Positions 24,186 through 34,210 of a DNA stretch of 64,000 nucleotides are shown piece by piece. The notes beneath the pieces were generated by a model. It did not search any database. It was not told the DNA's origin and was given only the letters and a program-made list of their open reading frames with translations. This stretch comes from Cryptomeria japonica. Lineage: Eukaryota > Streptophyta > Pinopsida > Cupressales > Cupressaceae. Location: assembly GCF_030272615.1 (NCBI RefSeq), contig NC_081405.1, positions 20,282,047-20,346,046 on the forward strand, read 5' to 3'. Numbering within the stretch: the stretch's first letter is position 1; every line of letters begins with the position of its first letter. The position numbers were made by a program, and so were the translations under genes.

Positions 24186-25355
24186 TTTTTTTTATCAACA
24201 AAGGGTTGAGGCCGGAAATATTATATTTGTATAAGAAGAATATACATAATAAAAAATTTTAAAGTAGTTTGATAAACCATGCCCAAATGAAATATACATG
24301 AATTACCCAAAAATCTATAGGGGCATAAACCAAAAAACCATCTTCAAAATGTAGAGTATGATGGATACCCAGAGGAAAATCTAAAACAAAGATTGAAAAG
24401 GCAAACTAAAAAAGCCTAACCTGGCCATGATGAATCTCAACAAGGTTGGAAATTCATAATGTTGGAGAAGAAGGACCCGAAGCAAGCGGGGAAGGACCAA
24501 AAGCAATAGAAGTGTCCACCCAATGGACAATCGTCGAGATCTTCTTACCCCAAACTAGTTTTGAAGGTTTTGGAAAGCAATCAATCTTTTTCGTTGGCTC
24601 AGGGCTCCCATTAGCCAAGACGTCAGTTCTCCTTCCCAATTATCTGCTCTCTCAGCTGGAGCTAACTCTATCAGCCCATGGAACTTTAAATACTTCCTTA
24701 TCCAATTTTCCTTGGGGGTTTTTGTCAATTTGAATATTGCCTAGAGGAAATTAGCATTCTCTCTTATGATGCAATTCCTTTCTTTAAAACTTTTTTGATC
24801 CTCAAAATATAAAATGGGAAACTTAGGGTGAGGTTTCCCATTTTTTATAGTTACATTGAAATCTATTAGCAAAGGGATGGTCAATTTCTCATCAATATTC
24901 TCCAAGACATTTCTCAAACTGCCTAGAAAATAAGCCTTGAATTCTTTTCTGTAAAGCTTCTTTATTTTTTCTTTAGGCAAGCCAAAGTGGAGGAGAGTAG
25001 CTACAAACACCGCCAAAATTTTCATATTTACCTTGTGCTTGTGGTTTGTTATCATAAACATATCTCCTAGTATTTTTTTAACTGCTCTAGTAATGACAAA
25101 ATGTGTTTCATTGAGAACCTCCTTCATCCTTTTTTCCATAATTTCCCCTAAAAAAGCCATCTTTCTTTTAGATGAGAGAAGCCGAATGGGGGAATCCATT
25201 GATTTTGGTCCTCTCGGGCACTTGCAGTCACAAAGAAAATCACCTATAACAAAACCTCAAAGAAGAAACCTTTAGCTAAAAAGAGAAAATTCGATATGAA
25301 GGATTTGAAATATGTCTAATAGAAGGCTTGTCGAAGAAGCTAAGAAACATTCAAT
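24186..25355 (-). mobile_element. Retroposed segment with A-tail and an unrecognised ORF
   Basis: On the minus strand the segment ends CTCAACCCTTTGTTGAT followed by an A-run (T-run 24187-24194), typical of plant LINE or retroposon 3' ends. Its open frame 25199-24741 (152 codons) continues past one stop in the same sense through GELTSWLMGALSQ to about 24450. The protein is Lys-rich and helical in appearance, with no motif I recognise. It sits inside the repeat array: array sequence is present on both sides, about 24144 and 25355. Around 200 bp of array is missing, so the insertion is not clean and no target duplication was found. Confidence 0.5.
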
Positions 25356-25466
25356 TTCATATAACAATCCACTTTATTTGCAGTCTTTTAGTTTAAAGTC
25401 TTTTCCATGTTCACCTAACTTAGGTAGTTGTAATCTCCTAGTTTGAAAGATATTATGAGTTATAGG
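25355..25466. repeat. Partial unit of the 0.9-kb repeat family
   Basis: Matches the end of the array units (ccactttatttgcagtcttt ... gtttgaaagatattatgag). The array is then cut by TGTAGACACC at 25467 and resumes at about 34211, placing the composite element between as a later insertion. Confidence 0.7.
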
Positions 25467-25924
25467 TGTAGACACCTAAAACTTGCACAAAAAATTAAAT
25501 GAATTTTATTCATTTAATCAACATTTATTCGTCTATTAATTAGCCTAAGGTTTAATTAATATCCTTATCAGACTATTAATCAAATTAAACACTTGATTAA
25601 AATCCATTTCTTCTAGCCTAACCTATTAATTAAAGTAAGGTTTGATTAAATCCCCTTTAGCCATTTAATTGAATAAATCTTATTTATTTAATTAAAACCC
25701 CTTTTCCCTTTTAATTGACTTTATATTTTATTAAAAATCCCTTTGCATTTAAATAAATCATTATTTATTTGTGAATAGTTCCCCCACTTGCAAAATCCTA
25801 CAAATGCAAGTTGCATCCTTTTTTCGCTAAAATAAATCTTTTTATTTTATCTAAAATGCCTATTTTCCTCCACTTGCATTCTCCTACATTTTTCATTAGC
25901 ATGCTAACATTCTTCTATAACGTC

Positions 25925-26045
25925 TCTAACCCCTCATTGAAAGTTTATGGGGACTCTCAATTAGTTATCAATCAGATCAATGATGACTATCAGACAAAGG
26001 ACGATAAGTTGATGCCCTACAAACACATGGTGGAAGACTTCATGT
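25925..26045 (+). pseudogene. Tat-type RNase H fragment
   Basis: The plus-strand frame reads LKVYGDSQLVINQINDDYQT then KDDKLMPYKHMVEDF. This is the ribonuclease H fold with the catalytic aspartate context YGDSQLVINQ, typical of the additional (archaeal-like) RNase H of Tat/Athila Ty3 elements. The fragment stops abruptly at about 26045, where the sequence becomes the reverse strand of gag. Confidence 0.75.
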
Positions 26046-26840
26046 TGGATATTATAGGAGTATTGTGTAATGAATTTATTCACCAACTCATCGAATGATC
26101 TGATAGCAAGTGTGAGTTTTGACAACCACTCCATTGTTTGTCCTCCCAAACTTCTTGGGAATATCCTCATCATGTATGTATCATTATGGGCAAACTCCAA
26201 GCTGACAGTGCAGAATTCCCTAACGTGATCACAGGGATCACTCTTACTATTGTATTTGTCATACTTTGGTATATTTGAATTTGGTGGGAAGGGCATCATG
26301 TTTAGCCTTCTATCAAAAGGATAAGGACAAATGTCCTCCAAAGAATACCTCATCATAAACCCTTGCTGCATATACTTCATTTGTCGTTGGAGTGCTTGGA
26401 GTTGTTGTGTGATGTTGGTCAAGGGAACATTTTCTTCATTGGACCTTCGATGGTGGGCATCCCCTTGTTCACTAACATTGTCATAATTATGAGTATCATC
26501 TCAGTTGCAGGTGTTGTCTTGATCATGTGTGTCATCTTTCCTTGTTCTTGGGATCCTTTCAGTGGTATTCCTTGAATTCTCCATGTTAAAGTCCTCAGGA
26601 ATCCCGACTCCTTTACTATTTAGCATGAGGAGGTATTTTTGTTTATCCGATTCTATAAGCCTTTCCATGAGCTTTTGAAAGGCGACACTTTGTTGGCATT
26701 GTTGGATGAGTTCCTCGGTGATCTCCTCTTCCTTGAAGATTTTTTGCATTAATGATAAAATGATCAAAAATTAATGGCCAGATGATAAAATGATATGGCC
26801 TTTCCTTAAAGAATTTTTGCATTAATGATAAAATGATCAA
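26030..26840 (-). pseudogene. Ty3/gypsy gag fragment, inverted relative to pol pieces
   Basis: Minus-strand frames 26767-26501 and 26422-25961 together give a retrotransposon gag. The N-terminal Glu/Gln-rich helix (EEEITEELIQQCQQSVAFQK) is followed by the gag core with PFDRRLNMMPFPPNSNIPKY, YNSKSDPCDHVREF, MRIFPRSLGGQTMEWLSKL and FDELVNKFITQYSYNIQHEV. It ends where the RNase H fragment begins. One frame change lies near 26430-26500. The core resembles gag of Tat-lineage elements. Confidence 0.75.
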
Positions 26841-27295
26841 AAATGATATGGCTAATTAATGTGAGAGTTAGGTGTATATTGAGTCTTGGAGATAGTTGTT
26901 GCTTTAGATGTGCTCCCCTTCAAGACATATTTTTGGGCCCTTGTTGTCACATTCACCAACACATGTTCTTGTTTGTCCTTGATTTTTATGGCATTCACTT
27001 GATTGTCATATGATATGACTACTTAATTTTGAAATTATATCCCATCCATTGAGGACATTTCTGATTTGTATAGGACTAAGGTTAACTCTTGTCTGTTTTA
27101 TGCAAGCAACACTCAGGTCTTCTTGGTTCAATAATACCTTGATGCTTGTGTCATCTTGGAATATCAAAATCCATGTAAGTTACACTTAGGTTGTTATGAT
27201 TCAATTATACCATGACACTTGTATCAACTTTCAACAAATCAAGGCTCGATGATGATTTTTTGCATTAATGATAAAATGATCAAAAATGATATGGC
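26741..27295. repeat. Three copies of a 31-39 bp repeat
   Basis: The unit tttttgcattaatgataaaa, continuing tgatcaaaaat, occurs at 26741-26771, 26814-26852 and about 27256-27295. The last two extend into gatatggc. They flank the start of the inverted gag and may mark rearrangement points. Confidence 0.75.
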
Positions 27296-28625
27296 ATCTA
27301 TGGAAAGGGGATGTCATAAATATGATAGAATGACATAAAAATCATAGCTCTTGTACATCTTGATTTTAGCCTACTTTCCAAAAATTAATCGAGAATGGAA
27401 TCCCAGGACCTGATCAAGCCGAGTCTAAGCCACAACATGAAGAGGAACTTACCATTCAAAGGGTGGAGACTATTTATGAACAAATCCAAAGAGCACAAAC
27501 AAGCACAAAACCTGAATCAGCACAAGCCACAAAAATTGTATCGATTATCAGTGACCTCTTCTCACCATACAACAATCCTGTTAGATTCAGTGGGGTAACC
27601 TTAGATAGTGATTCTGAAACAGACTCCAATGAGTATGAATGGGACACTTGTTCTGATGTCACTGAGGACATTGAGGTGGATACAATCCGTACATATACAC
27701 CCATACCTTCTTAAGGACAAGGTTCGAGGCCTAGATCATTTGAATTTGGACCACTACATATCTATGAGGCTAGTGAGAACAAGCAGCGTCAATACGAAAG
27801 AGACAATATCGAAGAGAGTACCATCAAAAACCTTGATACTGTCATAGAATTTGATACATCCAATGACAACTATGATAATGTCTTCATCGTGACTCTTACA
27901 ACGACAGACCTTGACCCACCAAACGAATCCGTACCTCTCATATATCCTGAACTTATAGACTGGGAACCACCTGAACACATCAAGATACCAACATTTCAAA
28001 ACGATGATGCCATTATCCAATACCTTTTCTCAGTAAACCCAGAAACATGCTCCACCAGTGAATCCCATAACGATGTCCGCAATCAGGAGAGTGCCAAGTC
28101 TCTTAGTCACAAAATAAACAAAAGACAAAATCGAACTATTTAATGGCAATATTAGATCATAAAAAAGTAAAAACAAAGGATGTATCCAATGGTGAAAACC
28201 TCTTTGAGGTGCTTGAGGATGAGAGACTTGACACTCTTCCTGAACATTATTAGGAGAGATCCGATTTAAATTATTTCATTACCACATTGGGGATATCACC
28301 GTCATACCAATATTGGAGATATGATTGCACTGGCAATTTGATCAAAATAGATGACAACATTGAGAATGAGAATGCATATTAAGCTTTGCATTAGTTGCAT
28401 TATCTTCATTTTAATATGCATTTAGTGGCATCTTCATGTGTATTATCATTTTTCATATCATATTAAGATTGTATTTAGAGATATGTGTATATTGAGTCTT
28501 GGGGATAGTTGTTGCTTTAGATGTGCTCCCCTTCAAGACATATTTTTGGGCCCTTGTTGTCACATTCACCGATGCATGTTCTTGTTTGTCCTTGATTTTT
28601 ATGACATTCACTTGATTGTCATATG
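26870..28625. repeat. Direct repeat of about 143 bp (26870-27012 and 28482-28625)
   Basis: Two nearly identical copies run from rtgtatattgagtcttgg to cttgattgtcatatg. They bracket the plus-strand Asp/Glu-rich ORF at 27395-28143, a layout compatible with duplication or recombination inside the composite element. Confidence 0.8.
27395..28390 (+). pseudogene. Acidic plus-strand ORF of the Tat-like element (between gag and pol)
   Basis: Open stretches 27463-27714 and 27889-28143 lie in compatible sense and encode an acidic, Ser/Thr-rich protein with segments such as TLDSDSETDSNEYEWDTCSD and PLIYPELIDWEPPEHIKIP. No catalytic motif is visible. Similar acidic linkers lie between gag-protease and RT in Tat/Ogre-type elements, which fits the neighbours, but this assignment is inference. 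Stops and one frame change break it. Confidence 0.45.
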
Positions 28626-29049
28626 CCGAAATAATTCTTATACATCAAGTGAATATCATTAAATGATAAAAAATGATTGACACTCTTGTCTGTGAAAGTA
28701 GGCAATCTTGGAGACATCCTTAAGTTTCTTAGGAGATATCACCTTCTTGCATTCTTGTTATGAAGTCTTGGGGATACTTGTTGGATGACATTCACACACA
28801 TTAAGGAAGGTGATATGATTTAAATCATAGAATGATCCTGCCAAATGTATTTCTACTGTTTATTATCATTTTTCATATCATATTAAGCTTGAGTATCAAA
28901 ATGAAGTATCCATATCAACCAACCATATCAACTTTTTGATCGTAACAATTATCCTACCAGTTTGCTAGGAAATGTCCTAAGTGCTAAATTCATGGCAATA
29001 TCATACATGCACCAACATAGGAGCTACAAACATTCACTACATCATGGCC

Positions 29050-29215
29050 TTTTTGCCAATGGGGACTCGACCTAGTAGGAAATATTCATCCTTCCTCGTC
29101 AAATGGACACAAGTTTATCATCATAGCCAATGAGTACTTCACCAAGTGGATTGAGGCAGTTCCATTAAATATAGTTACCGACAAGCAGATAGCTTCCAAG
29201 TTGTTTGTTTTGATA
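29050..29215 (+). pseudogene. Ty3 integrase core fragment
   Basis: Plus-strand translation gives WGLDLVGNIHPSSSNGHKFI and IANEYFTKWIEAVPL, the start of the retroviral integrase core in Tat-type Ty3 elements. The usual catalytic DYFTKW aspartate is Glu here. The fragment is followed by a foldback at 29223-29353. Confidence 0.8.
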
Positions 29216-29222
29216 TGATAAC

Positions 29223-29353
29223 GACTAGAGAAGGATTATCATATCTCCTAAGAAACTCAAGGATCTTGGTTGTTCTTAGCTAGGATCTTAGCATACAAGG
29301 ATATGCTTCTCTAGTCTTGGAGACGTCCTTGAATTGCTTAGGAGATATGATAA
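29223..29353. repeat. Foldback (imperfect inverted repeat)
   Basis: TTATCATATCTCCTAAG with flanks (29235-29264) pairs with CTTAGGAGATATGATAA and flanks (29321-29353). Inner GACTAGAGAAG (29223) pairs with CTTCTCTAGTC (29306). The right arm also recurs directly at about 28706-28740. No ORF. Confidence 0.65.
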
Positions 29354-29879
29354 GCAAAAATCAATAGCCATAAGTAAGCATGCATTCTATCCGAAATGTA
29401 TTCTTGTCAAATAAAACATCTTGCAAATAGATCTTTTGTTCAGTTGAAATCAATTCAAGTCCGTGATGTCTAGCCTTCTTGCATTGTTGTAGTCATTGTT
29501 GGTTGTTTTTATCCTTGTTGTCTTACTATATGTTTGGTCTATTGCTTAAACCCACAAGGCGAAATACCCCCAACGAGGTCAAGATTTTTCCCACTTGTTG
29601 TCGATACTATTTCGATATGGATATGTACACTAATCACCATGCCATGGTGGGATATGATTCAAATAATTAGGGACAGTGACTATGTTGATAGTATCATGCT
29701 AACCCCATTGTCATGCTAGCTTAATTCATAACATTGTATATCAATTTCATAGCAATATCCATGTTAGCCTAATTAGCACATCATAAGCTTTCAATTTGGA
29801 ATCAAACTTAGTTTCATATTTTGCATTCCATCTTACATTTCATCTCTTCATATCATTTGGTCATCCTTCCAGTTGAGGA

Positions 29880-32290
29880 TATCCTTGTATGGAGTGGCTG
29901 CCTCCCAAATCCGACTACCTGACCCCAGAGCCACCTACACCACCACTAGGAGGATTTCTCCTGGGACCCATCACACCCTCACTGCCTCTGCGTCTCTGGG
30001 AGCCCCCGCACTGAGAACTTGCAGCATAGTTAGGGGCACGACGATCGAGTGGCACAACTTGAAGGTGCAACATCCTATAGTACTCATCTCGCGCGATCTG
30101 ATCAATAGGACTCCTAATGGTGTCCCTTGTAACACCATGTGTTGTTGCAAGGTCTGCACTGTATCCTATGTGCGAGCTCACTGCTCTATCTTTGTATCTC
30201 TCTCAATAGTCACCTGTGCTACCTGCACCGGTAATTGAGTAGTTTGTCCCTGTGCCCATATTAACTACGTCTGGAGTCTTTGCACTAAGGACTGTAATCC
30301 GCCTATCTGTGCCTACTGCTAGTGCGAAGGCACTGTGATCTGAATTGAGGGAGGTTGTGGTGCCTAAGGGACTTGTACTGTTGGTACCTTTTAAGTGATC
30401 ACTTGTCATGTGGCTGGCGGGGGCATGCCCAATCTCCTCTGTCATACCAAGGGCTTCAAATCCTCCTCTTCCTCCTTATTAAGGCCCATACCGCCCAATC
30501 CTAGCCTCCCACCACCCAACTCCTCCGACTTTGTCTCCTCATCGGATCCATGATCATAACTTTCCTCCTTGCCTTCGCCTCCCACTGTTGCTATATCCTC
30601 TTCCTGTACGGGGCCTCCCTGAACTAGCATATGTCTCCATCCACCACCCCTACCCCTCACCCCCTGACCACTGGATCCTGCTCTACCTCCTCTCCTATCT
30701 CCACCACCATCCCTACCTCGGCCCAAACCCACTCCTTGATCTCCTCCTCATCCTTTCACCACTCTCTCCATACCTCAGCCCCCTCATCATCCTCCATCGC
30801 CACCACCATCATCATCATCAACCACCTCTAGTGGTGGTATCGGCTCTCCTAGCCCTGTCAATCGAGGAAAAAGATGGCTCACAAAGTAAAGGGCATAATC
30901 TTGGTGCATGCCCGCATTGGTCACTGTAAGCCTCATATCCCACACAACAACAGGAAGAGAGTGGAACTCTGCACGGGCAGTGGGCCAGCGTCCCTCACGG
31001 GGATTCGTGACATGGTTTAACAACCTCCTGTGGATTGTATAAGTCTAGTGGTTGCATCGGGCATTGACAGGTCGATCTTTTGGTGCAACAACAACCCTAT
31101 CTTGTAACAAGTGGTATCAGAGCTTGGTCACAAGTTTGAATCACGCAGGCTGCGACGAGTGACGTTGGGAGGGGGATTGTTGGCAGTGGGCCAGCGTCCC
31201 TCGCAGGGATTCGTGACATGGTTTAATAGCCTCCTATGGATTGTATAAGTCTAGTGGTTGTATCGGACATTGACAGGTCAATCTTTTGGTGCAATGACAA
31301 CCTTAGCTTATAACAAGTGGTGTAATCCAAGGGTGGTCCCCACTCTACTCTCTCCTTATACACTCTCACATACAAGGTTGTCCACTATGGCATCGGTTGT
31401 CATCGACCAAACTATCAGTCTCTACCACATAGGGTGTTCGCCCAATCAAGTATCAACTCTATAACAAAACTAGCACCTATGTCGCATCCTCAGGCCAAGG
31501 CTTGCAATCCAAATATGGGCGCTAGACCACTGCATCCATGTCATATAATGTGTGCCTCCAATACTCTAGCTTCCCTATCATAGGCTTAGAGGCTTCTTGT
31601 CTATACATATATAGATAAGGGTACCCAACTGGTTGAGATCTCTGCATAATGGGGCGCGTAATGGCTACATGCTCCCAAGCCCAAATCTAAAGCAATATAC
31701 ACCCTGCTGCCAGACTGGACCCCCGATCCCTATCATGCACTATCTGGGTATCTCATGATATAAGTGGGCCAAAACACATATACCCCACGCATACCGAATC
31801 CTCTCTCGTACCATCCGTCGAAGTGCATGACTCCATCCAACTGATAATTCATGTGATCTCCTATCAGGAAGGAGGAAACCAACAACCAAACCAGCTAGAA
31901 CTGATGGAAGTGGGGCATATCTATCTACCATGTCCTGCCAACCCACTGAGTACCTAGCAATATAAGGATCACCAAAAATATCTCAAAGTGTATCTGTCTC
32001 CAGTCTCATCCAAATCATATACAACCAGCTCGCCTGTGATCAGAATCTGCAGAATCCGATAGACATCCTCAAGAGTAATAGTGATCTCTCCTGTTGGCAA
32101 GTGAAAGGTGTTGTTCTCATTGTGTCATCACTCCGCTAAAGTTGTTAGAAGCACTTTGTTCTTATGATAGGAAGGCATGTGCAACAAGTGAATCAAACCA
32201 CAAGCCTCGAGCACCGCTCGATCATCGTCTGTCAATCGAATACGTAAGGAGAGTGTCTTCGGGTATCGCTCCTGAAGCTATATGACACCT
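29880..32290 (-). pseudogene. Plant mobile domain (PMD, MAIN/MAIL-like) ORF, antisense to the Tat-like element
   Basis: Minus-strand translation from 32285 reads YPKTLSLRIRLTDDDRAVLE, CGLIHLLHMPSYHKNKVLLT, two stops after LAE, then FHLPTGEITITLEDVYRILQ. Next come GELVVYD, SVGWQDMVDRYAPLPSVLAG and ERIRYAWGICVLAHLYHEI (31946-31740). This is the plant mobile domain (aminotransferase-like), known from MAIN/MAIL proteins and many transposons. Later parts include IGRTPYVVE (near 31450). After the TRIM-like insertion at 30965-31320 come HSLPVVVWDMRLTVTNAGMH and a Gly/Arg- and Glu-rich C-terminal region (30732-29915). Several frame changes and stops show decay. GC content is clearly higher than in surrounding DNA. 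Confidence 0.8.
30976..31315 (+). mobile_element. TRIM-like miniature LTR retrotransposon
   Basis: Two direct repeats of about 135 bp (30976-31109 and 31178-31315, roughly 90 percent alike by eye) flank a 68-bp interior. The first repeat is followed two bases later by TGGTATCAGAGC (31112-31123), the initiator-tRNA-Met primer-binding site. The second is preceded by the purine tract GGGAGGGGGA (31167-31176) and starts TGTTGG. Repeat-PBS-PPT-repeat in about 340 bp is the TRIM structure. The first repeat lacks its TGTT end. AGTGG at 30960-30964 and 31316-31320 may be a target duplication, but a similar agtggt also follows the first repeat, so this is uncertain. Confidence 0.6.
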
Positions 32291-32479
32291 AAGTCTTCCT
32301 ATATCAACACATGAGTCCCATATTAGTTTTGCCTATTCTAAGAAATCAAACATCAAACCTCAATAAAAAAGGGGCACCTATCAAAGTAACGACAGTCGCG
32401 CCATGACACAAAGAGTTTCAAATCGGACACTCTTGACAATTAGGTGGTTTCAATTTGACCTATCTATCAATCAATCATT

Positions 32480-33190
32480 CAAGTCTCATACCGAAACCAA
32501 GTCTCATATAAAAAATCAATCAAAGTCTCATATCACAATCAAAGCATCATATTGAAATCAAGTCTCATATCGAAATCCAAGTCTTATATTGCAATCAAAA
32601 CATCATATCAGAAATCAATCAATCCAAGTCTCATATTGAAATCAGGACTCATATCAAAATCAAGCAACATATCGAAATCATTCAATCAAGGACGCCTATC
32701 AGGCATCCTATTGACAATCGACTCATATCGAATCAGGACCCATATCGACCAATCAGGACCCATATTGACCAATTGGCTCATATCGACAATCAGGACCCAT
32801 ATCGACAATCAAGACCCATATCGACCAATCAAGACCCATATCGACCAATTGACCCATATGGACAATCAGAACCCATATTGACATATTGTCCCATATCGAC
32901 AATCGACCCATATTGACAATCAGGACCCATATCGACAATCAAACCATATCAACCTATTGAACCATATCGACCTATTGACCCATATCAAATCAAGACCCAT
33001 ATCAAGAATTGACCCATATTGACTCAAGACCCATGTTGAATCATGACCCATATCAACAATTGACTCATATCGACAATTGACCTATATCAACTAATGATCC
33101 ATATCGATAATCAAAACTTGTACCAACGTGACCTATATCAAAATTTGATCCATATTGACCCAACTTATATCAAACGATGACTCATATCGA
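32480..33190. repeat. Minisatellite, unit about 18 bp (GACCCATATCGACAATCA)
   Basis: Dozens of imperfect copies of a CCATATCGACMAT core occur, densest at 32690-33090, grading on the left into CTCATATCRAAATCAA variants. A shorter related patch is at about 34030-34190. Chance open frames across it encode repeats such as IRTHIDNQDPY and are not treated as genes. Confidence 0.85.
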
Positions 33191-33205
33191 CTCTAGACAA
33201 ACTTT

Positions 33206-33802
33206 TTGACATCGCCCATCTCAACGGACGAAATCAACGCCTACCAACACATCGAAAAAGTGCCAAATATCATAACGATCCTAAACATCAAATTTGCATG
33301 TGGCATAATTTTCCAAAATTTCAAAAAACTCAAAACTGTCATGTATGCTCTAAAACAGTCAATGTATGCATTGTATGATTTAGCGTATGCGCTAAGCCGT
33401 AAAATGTATGTACTATTTAATCAAACAAATGCGCCAAACAAAAATTTGAATGTGCTACGTCATACGACGTATGCGCTAAATTTTATTTTAAAAAAGGGAA
33501 AAAACCCTATTCGTACATGCGAAAAATTAGAAAATCGAACTTACTGGTGGGTCGTACTCCGATGGTCGTTGGAATCGCCAAACACGCTCAAAACGATGGT
33601 TGTGGTAGGGGGCTCCATTTCTTCTCTCCTCTCAAAGCTCCAATCTCCAAATGACAAGTGCACAAATGAGGTGGAAATGGGCCCCTTGACAGTTTATATA
33701 GCCATGTTGACGCAGGTGATTGTGCTGCCTCGGTGGACGTGTGGGGCATGTACGCGCTATGCCCACATTAGTTCTTCATCAATTTTAAAATATTATTTTT
33801 AA
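33206..33802 (+). other. Open frame of 198 codons without recognised homology
   Basis: The longest plus-strand frame in this part, containing repeated MYAL/TYAL peptides from a GTATGC-rich stretch (33340-33480). It overlaps the candidate antisense promoter and runs into A-rich DNA at 33786-33970. The repeat character and lack of motifs suggest a non-coding leader or spacer of the element rather than a gene. Confidence 0.25.
33692..33702 (-). promoter_or_regulatory. Candidate TATA box for the antisense PMD unit
   Basis: The minus strand reads GCTATATAAAC, a canonical plant TATA box, about 1.4 kb upstream of the first recognised PMD residues, with the minisatellite in between. Function is inference; it could equally be chance in AT-rich DNA. 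Confidence 0.3.
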
Positions 33803-34210
33803 TAAAATTCATCGACAGATAAATATCGAAAATTAAAAAAATCCAAAAAAAAATCCAATAATTTAAAAAATCCAAAAAAAAATTGAAAATTTAAAAATTC
33901 CAAAAAAAACGAAAAAATTCCAAAAAAATCAAAATTTTTAAAATCGTCCAAAAAAAAATTCAAAAATTATCGTGCATCGCGACACTGCCCCAAAAATCGT
34001 AATTTTCTCAATTTATTTCCTGAGGGGCATCGACATCAATTTCATATCAGTCTCATATCGACGTTAATTTCATATCAGTCTCATATCAACACCGACTTTA
34101 TATCAACTTTCCATATCCAGGGTTTCATATCGACAATTTTGACGACAACACCATATCGAGAATTTTGGCGACATATCGAGCGTTTTTCTTTGAATCAACA
34201 TATGGTCACA

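Larger units (their letters stand above)
25467..34210 (+). mobile_element. Composite Tat-like Ty3/gypsy element inserted in the repeat array
   Basis: Starts TGTAGACACCTAAAAC at 25467. The same start follows a polypurine tract at 40616, so it is probably an LTR terminus. The right limit is about 34210 (GGTCACA), where the array continues. Flanking 5-mers ATAGG and ATATG differ at one position, so the target duplication is uncertain. No second LTR copy was found at the right end. Contents: LTR-like 25467-25925, RNase H, inverted gag, a Glu/Asp-rich plus-strand ORF, integrase, antisense PMD ORF and minisatellite. The element is rearranged and may represent more than one insertion. Confidence 0.6.

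Noticed and set aside
30531-30929. Plus-strand open frame of 132 codons rich in Pro, Ser and His
   Set aside because: It lies opposite the Gly/Arg-rich C-terminal part of the PMD ORF; the composition follows from the reverse complement.
32552-32881. Open frame encoding IRTHIDNQDPY-type repeats
   Set aside because: Produced by the CATATCGA minisatellite, whose 18-bp unit keeps frame; no sign of coding selection.
32480-33190. Possible CRISPR-like array
   Set aside because: Units are contiguous and imperfect without unique spacers, and the window is plant nuclear DNA.
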